NCBI GenBank assembly: GCA_946807835.1
Contig: OX327684.1
Location: forward strand, 16,764,501 to 16,828,500
DNA from: Ailanthus altissimus
Taxonomy: Eukaryota > Streptophyta > Magnoliopsida > Sapindales > Simaroubaceae
Reading direction: 5' to 3'
DNA: 64,000 nt
Both the position numbers and the translations under genes were made by a program. Under the pieces are notes generated by a model. It was not told the DNA's origin, did not search any database, and worked only from the letters and a program-made list of their open reading frames with translations. This document shows, piece by piece, positions 33,879-46,519 of the stretch. Numbering within the stretch: position 1 is the first letter of the stretch; each line of letters begins with the position of its first letter.

Positions 33879-35574
33879 GCTGGTAGCCTCCTATAGATTC
33901 TAAGAAATACAGGAAAACCCAATATCCAAAACAACCAGCAGGTATATTTATCAACCTGAATCCTGATATGCCATGACAAAAACAAATCACTCAGATTAGA
34001 ATTTAAAGAAACCCCTAATGCAATCTCAGATCAGCCTTATCAACACAAGCACCAATAAACAATTTAATAGAAAAAAGACTTTAATTTCTTTTCGATACTC
34101 GACCAAAACACTTGTGTTTACCAGTCAAAAACTTAACAACTTTGTCCTCTAAAACGACCTCTCTTTTCATACCTCTTCATAATTAAGCACGTTAACAACG
34201 CAAATTTTCTTATTCAACAAATATTCTGAATTAAAGAACTTATTCGAACCAAAAAACCTACAAGAAATTCATAAGATTAGTAATCAACATTCTTATGTAC
34301 CGTAACCTCATAAATTCCGACTACGAAAAAAGAATTAACCACTAACATCAGCAATGAAACGGAATATAAAATCTATAATTCCGTAAAACAAGCTACAATT
34401 CAAAAATGAGTACTACAAAACCAAGCGCGTACGCATAAAATGTAAACAAATTCAGTCGAGGAAAAGAATGTTTTTACCCTAAATCATGGATTGGGAATTT
34501 GTGAAGCTAGAGAGTCTGTGTAAATCAATTAAGTTCTCAAATTTGGCATAAATAATACGAGTGCTTAAAGAAAAACGACACCGTGTATAGCGTGTTTGTT
34601 TCCGTTGTCCGTTAGACAGTGGGAAGTGTTTGGCTGTTTGCCACGCCTCCTCACCCGGACAAAAATATGTGCTAGACGTGCTACAATTGTTCGCTCTTTT
34701 CAAACGACGCGAAACTTTATTGAATTTCATATAGCAATTACCAGTTTATAACATTATTCTCAATCTTTTGGTCATATATTGAAATTTATCGAAAACGTTC
34801 ACCAAAGTCTCTTGAAAATTTGTTAATTCGATGGAAGGTTACTTTCTCGCTCTCTTTTTTAATTTAAGAGATGAGAATATTCCAACTCGGCATCTCAATA
34901 TACTCTAAACCACGCCTTAAAGTATAACCACTCACAAATACCTTTTTAAATCGCTTTGTAAGAGGTTGGAAACTTTATTGTTTACCCAAAAAAACCAAGA
35001 ATTTTCTCACAAATGTACCATAGACAATAGTACGAAAGGCTTTTCTTACATGCATGTTATAAAATGATGAAGATTTCAAGGACCAAGGAACGACTAGTCG
35101 AGCATGGTCCAAAGTTATGGACGTCAAGTCGTTTTGATTATATGAGTACTGACAACTTTGTAAAATCATTTTCTGTCATGAGAATCAAAGAATTGGATGG
35201 AGTTGTAAAGGTGGATTTATTTTTGAGAAACTACTAATCCATTCCAAAATTGCTCACGAACTAAACCATTTATATATTAAAAAGATGAAAATGCAGCATA
35301 AATATTTGGAACTCAGTTACAATCTTCAGAGCCTCTGAAAGCCGAAGCTGCCATATAGTTTACAAATGCCAAGTCTCAGAGACTCAACAGAGTGTCAGTG
35401 TGCATGACCAGAGACTTGATCAAGCCACACCACCAAACTGAAATGTTGCTCCAACACAAAAAGGTGCAATTCGGCCGGCCAGCAAGAGTTGATCGATAAA
35501 CAGCAAGTCAGCCGGAGAGTTGAGTGGCATGTGAGTAAATTTTTTATTAGAGATAAGTTTACATAAGGATCAGC
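33879..35574. other. Intergenic region between the zinc-knuckle pseudogene and ACR9
   Basis: Contains the upstream flank of the zinc-knuckle gene (minus strand, ATG at 33878) and the downstream flank of ACR9. Two genes on the same strand face the same way here, so any promoter for the first should lie in 33879-34750. The ORFs at 34730-34479 and 35169-34975 have no recognised similarity. No repeat or RNA gene is seen. Confidence 0.5.
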
Positions 35575-38475
35575 TCACCAGCCCATCAATGTTTTTCTCA
35601 CTCTTTCCACAATCTGATTTCTGGCTTGACTGCTTGCCAATGGGAACTCCGGACTTTCATCCAAAAGAAATCTGTAAACTTCCCATTGCCGATCTGAAGT
35701 CGAATGCCTTCCAATTTCAGCCTACAAAACCAAGAATAAAACATAAACAAGGCGGCTGAAAGTGTAGCATAAGCCAAAACATAAATGAGAAGATAAATTC
35801 TTACCGAGAAAATACAAATTCCTAACATCTTTAGGGCCATTGTGACATCATAGAATACACGGGGTCTTCCCTTTCCAGATAATTCAACAGGATTAGCAAC
35901 CAAGAGTTCAGTATCTGGGCCTCGGTTGGTAACAGTAACTCTCAAAGGGTGAAGCATCTGCTCTTTTAGATGAGAACACAAAGCAGCCTGCTGCTTAGGA
36001 TCAACAATCTTCTTCCCATCTGTTTGCTGAATAAACAGATCCATATTCCGATACCCTTTCACACTTGAAGAGATTCTACCATAAGCGATCTAAATGAGGA
36101 ACAAAAACAGCCATATATTGGTAAAACTACCAAATGCAAACACAAGTTAGTACTGTACCCATAAGTCAATGAAGTACAGATTGAAGGGGAAAAAAAAGAA
36201 CACAAAAATATATGTGAAATAATTATCAGAGGAAAAATAGCAATCCGTTTACATTTTTCCCCCGGACCAAAAAACCATTGGCAAACAATTCAGCTGAAGG
36301 CTGACATAAGGGACGGTTAATTTTGATTTCCTATACATAACAATAAGAGTGGAACCATGTACAATTGGTTCCAATTTATGACAGCTAGACTTGAGTTAAG
36401 CCTTTGATTATCTTGGCGAGAATAAAAACAAGAGTTGTATGTAACTGAAGCTCATAACCAAATACCTGAATGTTTAAATCCTTTGAAGTCCTCAGAATGT
36501 CATAAAAGATGCCTTTTTGATCAGCACACTTTATTTGAAGCAAGGTATGAGCTGGGCTTAGAAGATTATCCACTGTAATACTGGCCTTGTTCAGCATCAT
36601 AACCTGTGTGGTAAGTGCTTCAGAGCAATCCTCTTTATCTGGCTGCTCAAAGCCAAAAAGTTCTTCTGCAACAGTTGGTGGGAGGGAAGAGAACCCCTGC
36701 GAACTTTCATATTCAGGCCCAGCCAACTGAATATCACAGCTGATAGAATACTCTCCTAGCACAGTAATCAGATGTTCACATGTTTTGTCACGTCTCTTTT
36801 TTGTGTGCAAAAGCTCCCTGAAAGTGATGGTACAAGATTTTAGATAAGTTACTGCTTACTGGCATTCAACATGAAGCATATATTTTGAATCTACTATCTA
36901 CTGTGTCAATTAAAAGGATGTCGTATTCCTGGGCCTCAGCTCATTTCTTAATATAATATAGAGAGGAAACTGGAAAAGCAAACTCCTTCAGAATCAAGCT
37001 TGACAGAGTGCAATCATCTTCAAGGAGATGAATTTTATCAGGCAAATCAAATGAACCTAAAATTTCCCCTGCTGTATATGTAATTAATGAAAATAGACCA
37101 TCTCTAAACTAGCCTCTATCATTTCTTGCATACAAATTACTGCCTAACTACCTTAAGACACCTTATTGAGGAGATGGCGTTGAAGCCAAGTAGCCAACTT
37201 TATGGATGTCATGCAGATAAAATTCAGATAAAAGTGAAGGAGCAAAATGAAAATCACAGTATTTGATCCCTAGGTGGCCACTAAAGATGAAGTTAAGCAA
37301 CATGAAGTAAAACCACGGACAAAATAGCATTAATCTATACAGCTAGACATCAGCCGTTCTCTCAACTCAAACTAGTATTTCAGACATCAATTTCAACTTG
37401 TTTTCTAAGAATGAGCTAAAAATGCAAACCGTCACCTACTAAATTATTAAATAAAACAACTTACAGTCCGTCTGTTATGAAGAACAAGTCCACCACTCTA
37501 CCGTCTGGGGTTGTCATCACTTTAACTCTTTGAATCGAGAATTCAAGCTCAGTGAGGACTTTAGTAACATCTACACAATAATTTTAAAATATTTATAATA
37601 TGTCAGTCCAATTTAATACAGAATGCAAGTAGGTATCTTAAAGTCATACACAATGATAATGATAATATCAAGTTACCATGAAGTAACCCTTTTCGGTCAA
37701 CGCAACAATACTTCAACAAATACAGTGAAGGCTGTGAAGCGTTACTCGATGGTTGGTTGAAGCAATACGAGAATAAACATGACGGGCACACAGGTAAAAG
37801 CCGACTCTTCAAGCTTTCCCAATCAACCTCATATGAACTTGTATGTGGCACTACCCACAACACTATGTAACACCATCTTCCGTCCGTAGAGAAGTCTACG
37901 TTAAAAAATAAATAAATCAATTTATTTCATTCATAAATATTAATTGGAAGTAACATTCCATAAAAAAATAGATTTCTAAATCTTTCACCCCTAAAAGCAA
38001 AAATTTAGGATGAGTGTTTTGTGCGAAGTGTTTGTACTAGAAACCACTTTATGCAAAAGCGCTTACAGACGCTTATGTATCAAGTATCATCTCATATCCA
38101 AATTCAGAGCAAGTATATTTCTGGCCCAAAAATGGAATTTTTTCATTAACAGAAAAAAAAAATACTTTTTTCTATTTCAGCTAATCACTATAATATTAAA
38201 AAAGAAAAAATCAACTTTGTGAAAGGAGTAACTAGTAAACACATCCTAAATAATTTTTTGAAAATATAAAATCAAAACGTTATCGAACAAGTGTTTTTGT
38301 ACATTCGTATGTTTGTCGTACCTCCTCGCACAATGCAGAGACCAAACTCGAGAATTATGCGGCAGAGATCGCAACCGAGGCCGGGCTTGTCGGGGCAATT
38401 GACCGTGACCATGCTGGGCTCGCGCGGGCTCTTGCCTAGCTGGATCAACACGACATCGTCCCAGGGGATGCCCAT
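35575..38475 (-). CDS. ACR9: ACT domain-containing protein ACR9
   Basis: Six exons with consensus GT-AG introns and matching phases: 38475-38322, 37895-37677, 37570-37465, 36817-36466, 36089-35805 and 35721-35575; TGA at 35577-35575. The product is about 420 residues, near the usual ACR9/ACR10 length. ACT folds are marked by 'VNCPDKPGLGCDLCRI' (about 23-38), 'CCVDRKGLLHDVTKVLTELE' (about 116-135), 'IKCADQKGIFYDIL' (about 255-268) and 'GPDTELLVANPVELSGKGRP' (about 335-354). The C-terminus LMGW and the 'FSSLPPTVAEELFG' segment favour ACR9 over ACR10. ACT domains bind amino acids, and plant ACR proteins are thought to act as amino-acid or nitrogen sensors; the exact ligand is unknown. No stop or shift is seen. 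The start ATG has G at +4 and matches the family N-terminus (MGI..DDVVLI). Only the GC-rich first exon departs from local base composition. Confidence 0.93.
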
Positions 38476-39771
38476 ATCTTTGTCAATGAAACTGCGACCG
38501 CAAAGTATCGGCTTCTAAGTCGTAGAAATTAGTTTTACATGATTCCACCGACTGGAGATAGCCTGTTCATTGCGGATTGGCGGTTGTTGAAGTATCTTAC
38601 GGCGGCAGAGAGATGAGACAATGTTTTTGCTTCGTTTGTAAGAGAAATATATGGAGATAGAGGGGGAGCTGGAAGTGTTTCTGAGCTTGTCGGTTAAGAT
38701 GGGCCCACTGGCTAGTCAAGTCCACGTCAGAATGTGATGTGGGGATACTGTCACGCTGAATGAAGGTTACTATCGTAATATAAGTCTTTTGGGTAGGGAT
38801 CTGCGACAATAAGGTTTCATTCTGTCATCGTAAGCCTCGATTTTGCCCTATTGATTTACAATTTTTTTTGGTGTGTTTTAATAATTAAATATTAGACAAT
38901 TATAATTTTTTTTAAAATTATTGTTACAACTCGATTTAAATTACATGTTACAAACTCACGAAACTAGTTAAAATTTAAATATATAAATACAATACTCATG
39001 TTTATATGATATGTTCATTTTCTATATGCAATAAGTTAGTTTAAATAATTTTTTACTTTAAATAATTTTTTTGACGAAAAAAATGTAAACTTATTGTGTA
39101 TGAATATATCTAGTAGAGTAAAAATGTGAAATTGATATATTTTTTTTGTTACATTGGTTATGTCATAACTTTTAAGCTATTGAAATGATATATTTTTAAT
39201 CATTGATATTGTATTTGATAAATCATAATTAATTGAATTCTATTAAATATATACATATAGAATTTAATCCTAACCACTTAATAAATTTATCATATTTTTG
39301 TAGATAAAATATAAAAATATATTTTCTGATTAAAGTTAATAAATAATCTTTCAACTTTGCATGATTTTTGTTATATAAATAGGTTACAAATATAAATGAA
39401 CTGTTTAAAATTTAATCTAAAACTTGTTGCATGGCACCAAACCAGAACCGCATATCACAAAATGACGCAAATATCCCAGGCGTCAAAATATATTAAGCGT
39501 CGGCTAACTAGAGGAGAATTTTATAAACAAAGCGAAAATCGAAATGGTGACAAAAACAATGAAATATCAACTCACGCTCCGGCGGCAAAGCTACAAACAT
39601 TTAGCTGAAGTGACTGATGCGGCTAGAAACAATTGTTGAACCTGATATAGGGTAAGGCCCGACTGCCACTCAATTTGACATTACATTAAAACCATGAAAC
39701 ACTTTACCTATGGTGATGAGCGGAAACAAAATGACCCGTCAATTTCATGTTTAATTTTTTCTTTTGAGTAA
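38476..39771. other. ACR9 upstream region and AT-rich intergenic DNA
   Basis: 38476-38820 is the upstream flank of ACR9 and should hold its 5' UTR and promoter; no TATA box can be assigned with confidence. 38820-39640 is AT-rich without recognisable genes; the ORF at 39396-39608 has no similarity. The stretch ends at the copia-2 5' LTR. Confidence 0.5.
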
Positions 39772-40224
39772 TGAGAAGAATTGGTTACGCAGGTTGTGCG
39801 GGATGGATGTGCAGGATGTTGATCATATACTGGTGCTGCATTAAGGAAGCTATTGGGTATTGATTAGCTGATATTAGTTTATTTTGTAATGTTGTTCTTT
39901 AGAATTAGTTTGTATCTCAAAGTATAAATTATTTTGTGTAAGGTTATTAGAGCAAAACGTGTATTGTAAGTAGTTATGCCAAATTGGCAGTTGGTTATGC
40001 TAGCTTGGCAATTCAAGTCTTTTTTGCCTTTTTATTGATTGTTTTTGTTACTTAGTTTAGCTGCTATAAAAGGAAAAAAAGATGACTAAACGCGGATTGT
40101 ATTCAAACTTCTTTTAATTAATAATAATTAATTTATAGAGATTATTCATAAATTTTTCTCTTTAAACTTTCTTGCACTTTCTTTGATTTTCTCATTAACC
40201 AAACAGAACATATACACTTCTTTA
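39772..40224 (+). repeat. Copia-2 5' LTR
   Basis: Starts TGAGAAGAATTGGTTACGC; the partner at 44693 starts TGAGAAGAATTAGTTATGC. Shared words include ACTGGTGCTGCATTAAGGAAG. The inner end is set by the primer site at 40227. Confidence 0.8.
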
Positions 40225-40226
40225 TA

Positions 40227-40238
40227 TGGTATCAGAGC
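40227..40238 (+). promoter_or_regulatory. Copia-2 primer-binding site
   Basis: TGGTATCAGAGC, an exact match to the initiator tRNA-Met primer-site consensus, directly downstream of the 5' LTR. Confidence 0.9.
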
Positions 40239-40243
40239 TTGAT

Positions 40244-41308
40244 ATGGCCAATGTCTCATCTACAAATACTTCAATCGACTTTCTTTCTAATCAAAACACA
40301 TCTTTCACTTTTTCTTCAATCAAAAGACTCGATAGAACTAACTATGTAATTTAGAAGGCACAAGCTCATAAAAGGATTTAGCAAATGTCCAAATCAGGTT
40401 ATCAAATCACACATTATTGATACATGTTGATAATGAAGAAGTGATTAATCCAAAATTTGAGATCTGGATTTGGAAAGATCAAATCTTGCTCAGTTGGATG
40501 TTTTCAACTATTTATAAGAGTATACTTGTTTTAGTAATTGACTGTAAGTTATCTCATGACGTGTGGTTCAATTTAAAAAAGTTATTTGATTCATTTTATA
40601 AGTAAAAAATTATGCAATTGAAAAAGCAATTGGCACTACTAAAGAAAGATCAATTGTCGATACTGACTATTTCCTAAAACTCTAAAGTATTTAGATGAAC
40701 TAGCTGTTGCTAGTTATATTATTGATGAAGATGATTTTGTTACATATATAGTGATTGGAATAAAAGCTAGTTTAGTATTTGATTATGTTCTAGTATTGAT
40801 AAGTAGTAGGATTGGCTCGATCTTTATGAATGAAGCATATTTTATGCTTTTGAATCAAGAGAGTAGACTATCACTTAAGCCAATCTATAAAGGAAACAAC
40901 CAGAATATGTTTGCTGCAAATATAGCACAAAAAAGTTTTAAGAAAAACAATAATTTTGTTGCAAATAGAAATAACTTTGGGTCAATTGATGGAAACTTTA
41001 AAAATTCTGGTAATACAAGCATTGGAGCAATGACTGGTGGTTTTGGTAGAGGTCGAGGCAGAAATCCTAGTCAACAAGTAGAAAGAGGATTCTTTGACAA
41101 AAATGATGATATCAAACTGATATGTCAGATTTATGAGAAATCTGGACACTCTGCCTCTAAATGTTACTATATGTATTATAATAATTACATTCCAAGGCAA
41201 CAAACAAACTATGGTGGTAACAACTCAAAGAGCAATAATAATTTTGGTGGACAAGGATCCAGTGCGTCTGTAAGTCAAGGCAATAGAGCTGCTTATGTAG
41301 CTACTTAA
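40244..41308 (+). pseudogene. Copia-2 gag
   Basis: ATG at 40244 opens 'MANVSSTNTSIDF', soon interrupted by stops. The pieces 'NPKFEIWIWKDQILLSW' (40441-40491) and 'DEDDFVTYIVIGIKASL' (about 40727-40775) match copia gag. The last open part, 40751-41308, contains 'MNEAYFMLLNQESRLSL', a Gly/Asn-rich region with 'GGFGRGRGRNP', and a knuckle 'CQIYEKSGHSASKCYYMYY' in which the second Cys is replaced by Tyr. Gag would package the element RNA. Confidence 0.8.
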
Positions 41309-41699
41309 TCCACTTAGAAGGGAGCAACTAATCATCTTACTCATGATTAGTACAATCTCTACAACAAATCTCCATATACAAGTATGAAAAAACTTATAAT
41401 TGGCAATAGTCAGTGAATCAATGTAACATACTTTGGTAATGCTAGGTTTAAATACAATTCTAATAATAATTTGATGCTTAACAATTTAATATGTGTGCCT
41501 GCAATCACTAAGAATTTAATCAGTGTTTCAAGACTGACACATGATAATAACATTTTTTTTTTAATTTCATCATTCTATATGTTATATTAAGGACAAGAAA
41601 AAAGGCTAATTGCTGCTGCATGGTGTTGTTGTGAAGGGTCTATATAAGCCATTATCTCAACACAAAATGTCAACATTTTAAATCCAGCCAACTTTCTTA

Positions 41700-44682
41700 T
41701 ATATAAACTTGAATCCTTATTGTTATCTTTTTAAAGTTTTGCACCTTATTATAATATAAATAAGAGTCAATCTGGTGCCATTTACTTATGTATTTAAACC
41801 TCTACATCATCAAATAAAAATTATTATTTTGAGTCTTTTGTTGCATTCAATAATGGCCATATTGATAGCCAAACAAATTACTGCTTATGGCATCAAAGAC
41901 TTGATCATCCAAGTCCATTGATATTGAAAAATGTACTCACGAATTATAAAGAACTCAATATAAAAAATAAAAATGTTAAAACTATCTTTTGTGATGAGTG
42001 CCAGATGGGCAAGATGTATAAGCTAAATTTCTCTTCTAGATTTATCAAATTCAAAAAGCTTCTACAGTTGATCTATATTGATGTCTGGGGACTAGCCCCA
42101 TTAGAAACTAAATATGGTTTCAAATATTTCCTCCATCCGATTGATGACTTTTCAAGGTATAGCTAGATATTTCTTCTGAAATTCAAATCTAAAACTTTAA
42201 ATGTTTTTATCAACTTTAAAAAACAAGTTGAAAAACGTTTTGATACTGCCATTAAAGTTGTTCAAACTGATTGGGAGAGAGAGTTTTAAACATTTTCTGA
42301 ACATCTAAAACAAAATGGGATTCAGTTTAAAATAACTTGCTCACACACTCATCATCAAAATGGGGTTGTTAAAAGAAAGTATAGACATCTTATTGAAACA
42401 TGTCTCACTTTGCTAGCTCAAGCCAAAATGCCATTATTTTTTGGGTGGAAAGCTTGTCATACAGCTTCTTATCTTATAAATAGACTTCTCACTTTAGTTT
42501 TGAACTACAAAACTCTTTATACTCAGTTTCACAAAACTTTACTTGATTACAAAGTTTTGAAATCCTTTGGATATACTTGTTTCTCTCTTTTCAAACTATA
42601 TCAGAGAAACAAATTTAGTTTTCATTCTAAGAAATGTGTATTCCTGGGCTATAGTCCAATTCATAAAGGCTACAAATGTCTTCATTCATTTAGTAAAATT
42701 TACATAACAAGATATGTTTCTTTTGATGAGTTCAATTTTTCTTAATGAATTGTTTAATTCTATTAGCTATACACCCATAACTCAGTCTCATATACCTCAA
42801 GTGTTACCAAATGAGTCAATACTAGTAAACTTTCCTTATTACAACAACAATATAGATTCCATTTCCAAGTCATATACTGACACAATAAAAGGTTCACCTA
42901 TTCTGCACACAAATCAATCATTTGACTCTCAAAATAATCAAACCTTTTTACACTAGAATATAGACCATCCTACAGACACTTATCAACAAAATGAAGTAAA
43001 TCTGTAACTAAGTAACACTCATCCTGAAACCATTACGCAACAACACAATACCATACATATTCAAAGTTCTTTACCTACCTCGAATCATCTAGTAATTACT
43101 AAACCAAAACTTGGCATACATAAACCAAAAGTTTATGTTAGTTATACAAGCCTTGAATCAATGTGAGTTAAAGAAGCCTTGTCAAATACTCACTAAAAGG
43201 CTGCTTGTGAATGAAGAATATAAAGTTCTTCTAAGAAATCAGACTTAGACTTTGGTTCGAGTTGAAGAGGTTATTAAAATTGTTGGAAACAAATGAATTT
43301 TCAAAATTAAGTATAAACCAGATGGATCTGTCTCAAATTATAAAACTAGATTGGTGGCAAAAAGGTTTTCTCAAACCTTTGGCATAGATTATTTTGAGAC
43401 TTTCAGTCCAGTAGTTAAATCATCTACCATTAAAGTGGTTCTCGGCTTAGCAATGATGAATCAATGGTCTAGAAGACAAATAGATATAAATAATATATTT
43501 CTTAATGGAGATTTGATAAAGATAGTATATATAGCACAACTAGAAGGATTTGTTGATCTTAAGCATCCCACTTATGTATGTAAATTAAAGAAAGCCTTGT
43601 ATGGTTTTAAACAAGCTCTCAGGGTATAATATGACAAGCTTTATTACAATGGAGGCTTAAAAACTCTAAGTCAGATTCATCTTTGTTCATCAAACACTAC
43701 AGAAGCAGTATAATACTTGTTCTTGTGTATGTTGATGATATCATCATTACTAGCAATGTTATTGTTGATTTAGAAAACTTTATTGCTAATCTTGGTGCTG
43801 CGATTGCCTTAAAAATCCTTGGATAGTTTGGTTATGTTTTAGGCATTGAAGTTACTTCTACAGCTTTATGAATTCATCTTTCTCAGACAAAATACATTTG
43901 TGATTTGCTAAAAAAAGAACAAATATAATGAATTGCAAAAGGTGTGATACTTCAATGAGGGTAGGATAGAAATTACTTAAATAAGGAGATCAGGTTTTCA
44001 AAAATCCTACACTCTATAGGAATATTATGGGTGGTTTGCAGTATATTACTCTCATTAAACCTAAACTCTCTTATACTGTAAACAAGTTAAGTCAGTTTAT
44101 AAGCAATCCATCCATTAAACATTGGCAGGCCTGTAAAAGAGTCATAAGATATCTCAGTTTAACCCCTAATTATAGCTTAGAAATTATAGCTTCTTGTGGA
44201 ATGAAATTGATAGCTTATTCAAATGTTGATTGAGGGAGTGATCTAAATGACAGAAGATCTGTTAGGGGTTATTATATGTTTTAAATGATAATTTGATATC
44301 ATGGTCATCAAAGAAGTAACATGTTATAGCTCGTTCAAGTGTAGAGGTAGAGTACAGGTCACTTGCTTCGGTCTGTGCAAAAGTTGTTTGGCTCAAAGCC
44401 TTGTTACAGGAATTACATTTTCCAATAACTGTTACACCAATAATTTGGTGTGGCAACCAAAGTGCCCAAGCTTTAATTCAGAATCTTATTTTTCATGCTC
44501 GAACAAAGTATATCGAGCTCGAGATTCATTTTATTAGGGAGAAAGTAGCTGTTGGTGACATTAAAGTAAGATTTGTTCTCATTGAATATCAAACTGTAGA
44601 CATACTTACAAAGCCTTTAAGTTCTTCTCGATTTATATTTTTGAGATCCAAGCTTTTGGTATGTCCTAGACCATTAGCTTGA
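41700..44682 (+). pseudogene. Copia-2 pol: integrase, RT and RNase H
   Basis: GAG-pre-integrase 'WHQRLDHPSPLILKNVL' (41889 on) with 'CDECQMGKMYKLNF'. Integrase core 'LIYIDVWGLAP', 'VVQTDWEREF', 'SHTHHQNGVVKRKYRHLIE' and 'AKMPLFFGWKACHTASYLIN' up to about 42740. RT from about 43270: 'YKTRLVAKRFSQTFGIDYFE', 'FSPVVKSSTIKVVLGLA', 'CKLKKALYGFKQA', then a shifted frame with a VDDI box near 43730. RNase H ends at 44682 with 'VDILTKPLSSSRF'. Stops at 42163, 42287, 43627 and elsewhere, plus shifts, make it inactive. The protease region upstream (41320-41700) is too decayed to place. Confidence 0.85.
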
Positions 44683-44692
44683 AAGGGGATAT

Positions 44693-44851
44693 TGAGAAGA
44701 ATTAGTTATGCAAGTTGTGTAGGATGTTGTTATGCAGGATGTGCAGGTTGAGAAGGATGTTGATTCTATACTGGTGCTGCATTAAGGAAGCTTTTGTGTA
44801 TTGATTAGCTAATATTAGTTTCATTTTGTATTGTTATTTTTTAGAATTAGT
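44693..44851 (+). repeat. Copia-2 3' LTR, truncated
   Basis: Begins TGAGAAGAATTAG after a purine tract (GAAAGGGGAT) and matches the first part of 39772-40224. It stops where family A copy 4 begins; the remainder was not found. Confidence 0.8.
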
Positions 44852-45396
44852 TATTAGGGCTGGTGCTTACGTATCATCCCTGAATGTACATATACTTATT
44901 ATTTATACATGTGTACATTTTTATTAAATCACTAATACCTATTTAAATGGTATTATGTAATGTAAAATTATAGATATTGTATGATTTGAATGAGTTCAGA
45001 TCTGATCTAAAGGAGTTTAAATAAAGGCCCACAATTGGTCACGTTAAGAATATAAATGTTAAATGTTAGCACAGCTAATTGTTAGGTGGTTATAATACTC
45101 AGCGAATATTCAAGAGTTGGAGTCTTATTTGTAATGGGACATAGACCTGAGAATATACTAGTAACTGTATAGTTGTAAAAGTTGCAATCAGGTGCTAAAA
45201 AATATTAGTTGCGCAAGTATGTTCTCGAATATTGTCCCTGATCTATTTCTGCCGATGCGGGTCTGTTGGTGGATACCTTTATATAGATCAGCATATGTCG
45301 TACCTATAGGGTATAGATGGTTGTTCCTAACTGACTGTGAGTTTAGAGCTTGTATTGACATATGGGTATCTAGTTATGACTGAATATAGGACAGAT
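44852..45396 (+). mobile_element. LTR-like unit, family A copy 4 (truncated)
   Basis: Begins TATTAGGGCTGGTGCTTACG, equivalent to the family start TGTTAGGGTCGGTGC, and follows the same order as copy 1 up to 'GAATATAGGACAG', then breaks off. Only the first quarter of the unit remains. Confidence 0.75.
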
Positions 45397-45658
45397 GCGA
45401 CTTAAACAGATCTTTTTTCTTATTTCGATCACTATTCTAAAGCTGGGGCGATAATCCTCATGGCGCTAGGGCGATAGACTCATACTTTGAAAACTTTGTA
45501 TTTTAGTCCCCATTTTCGCACCTTTTGCATTTTTTATTTAAATTTCATTCAAGTCCCTATAAATAACTATAAAGCACATAAATAGCCATCTATTATCATA
45601 AAAAAATAAAATATCAAAATAAAAACATGAGAAAATATATGATAATTTTACCCTTATC
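45397..45658 (-). repeat. Fragment of a family B LTR, inverted
   Basis: On the minus strand it starts TGATAAGGGTAAAATTATC at 45658 and aligns with 51057-51350, apart from small indels, to near 'AAGTCGC'. It is a truncated 5' portion, joined directly to family A copy 4 at 45396/45397. Confidence 0.75.
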
Positions 45659-46519
45659 AGTAACTTTGTACATCTTTGTAAAATTTTAGTTTTTAAATTT
45701 ATTTCTTTTATTGTAATTTATTTTATTGTTCATGATTGGTTCTACCACCTAATTCAGTTTATTTTCTTTTATTTATTCTACTTTGCACTTTATTTTGTTT
45801 TATTTATTTGTTGTACTTTGCACTTTATTTTCTTTTATGTATTATTGCACTTTATATTTTTTTTAGTTAATTTATCGTATTTTATTTTATTTTAATGGCT
45901 GATTCTACCGTCTAACTTAGTTAATTTTCTTTTATTTATTTGTTGTACTTTGTACTTTATTTTATTTTATTTATTATTGCACTTTATTTTATTTATTTAT
46001 TGCACTTTATTTTAAAATTTTTATTTATTGCACTTTATTTTCTTTTATTTATTGCACTTTTTATTTATTTATTGCACTTTATTTTCTTTTATTTATTGCA
46101 CTTTTTATTTATTTATTGCACTTTTTTAAATTTATTTATTGTACTTTTTTTTCTTTAGTTAATATATTATATTTTTATTTTATTTTAATAGCTGGTTGTA
46201 CCGCCTAACTTTTTATTTATTTATTGTACTTTACAGTTTATTATCTTTTGTTCATTTATTGTATTTTGTATTTATATTTCATGGTTGGTCTTATCACCTA
46301 ACTCATTTTTATTTCTTGTTGTGTTTTATTTCACTTATTAATTTTTTCTTGAGAATTTCCTTAAAAATAAAAGAGTAAAAAAAAAATATTTGTTAGGATG
46401 TATGCATCGACTTAGAGAACAAACGAGGAAGATTTGTAAGAGAAGTAGAATTAGAACCACCACCATAATTTGTAAAGGAAGAGAGTTCACCATCTAATTC
46501 ATCTTGTAATTCCAACACA
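45659..46519. repeat. Pyrimidine-rich low-complexity region with repeated module
   Basis: Dense TTTATTTATTGCACTTTA-type words. A short module reading roughly GGTTCTACCxCCTAA recurs near 45733, 45897, 46190 and 46282. It precedes gag of the Athila-like element and is probably its 5' leader; neither a primer site nor a 5' LTR was found. ORFs here (45940-46158, 46196-46378) are composition artefacts. Confidence 0.6.

Larger units (their letters stand above)
39772..44851 (+). mobile_element. Copia-2: degenerate Ty1/copia retrotransposon (Ale/Retrofit-like)
   Basis: 5' LTR about 39772-40224, initiator-Met primer site at 40227, gag with knuckle, integrase, RT and RNase H in copia order, then a 3' LTR starting at 44693 and cut at 44851 by a family A unit. 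The coding region is broken by many stops. The gag start 'LINPSFEVW'-like block and overall length (about 5 kb) suit the Ale/Retrofit group. Confidence 0.85.

Noticed and set aside
34479..34730. 83-codon minus-strand ORF upstream of the zinc-knuckle gene
   Set aside because: No family resemblance, and composition fits 5' flank; not supported as a gene.
45940..46378. Hydrophobic ORFs that look like membrane proteins
   Set aside because: They are translations of TTTATT-type low-complexity DNA; composition alone gives F/I/L-rich peptides.
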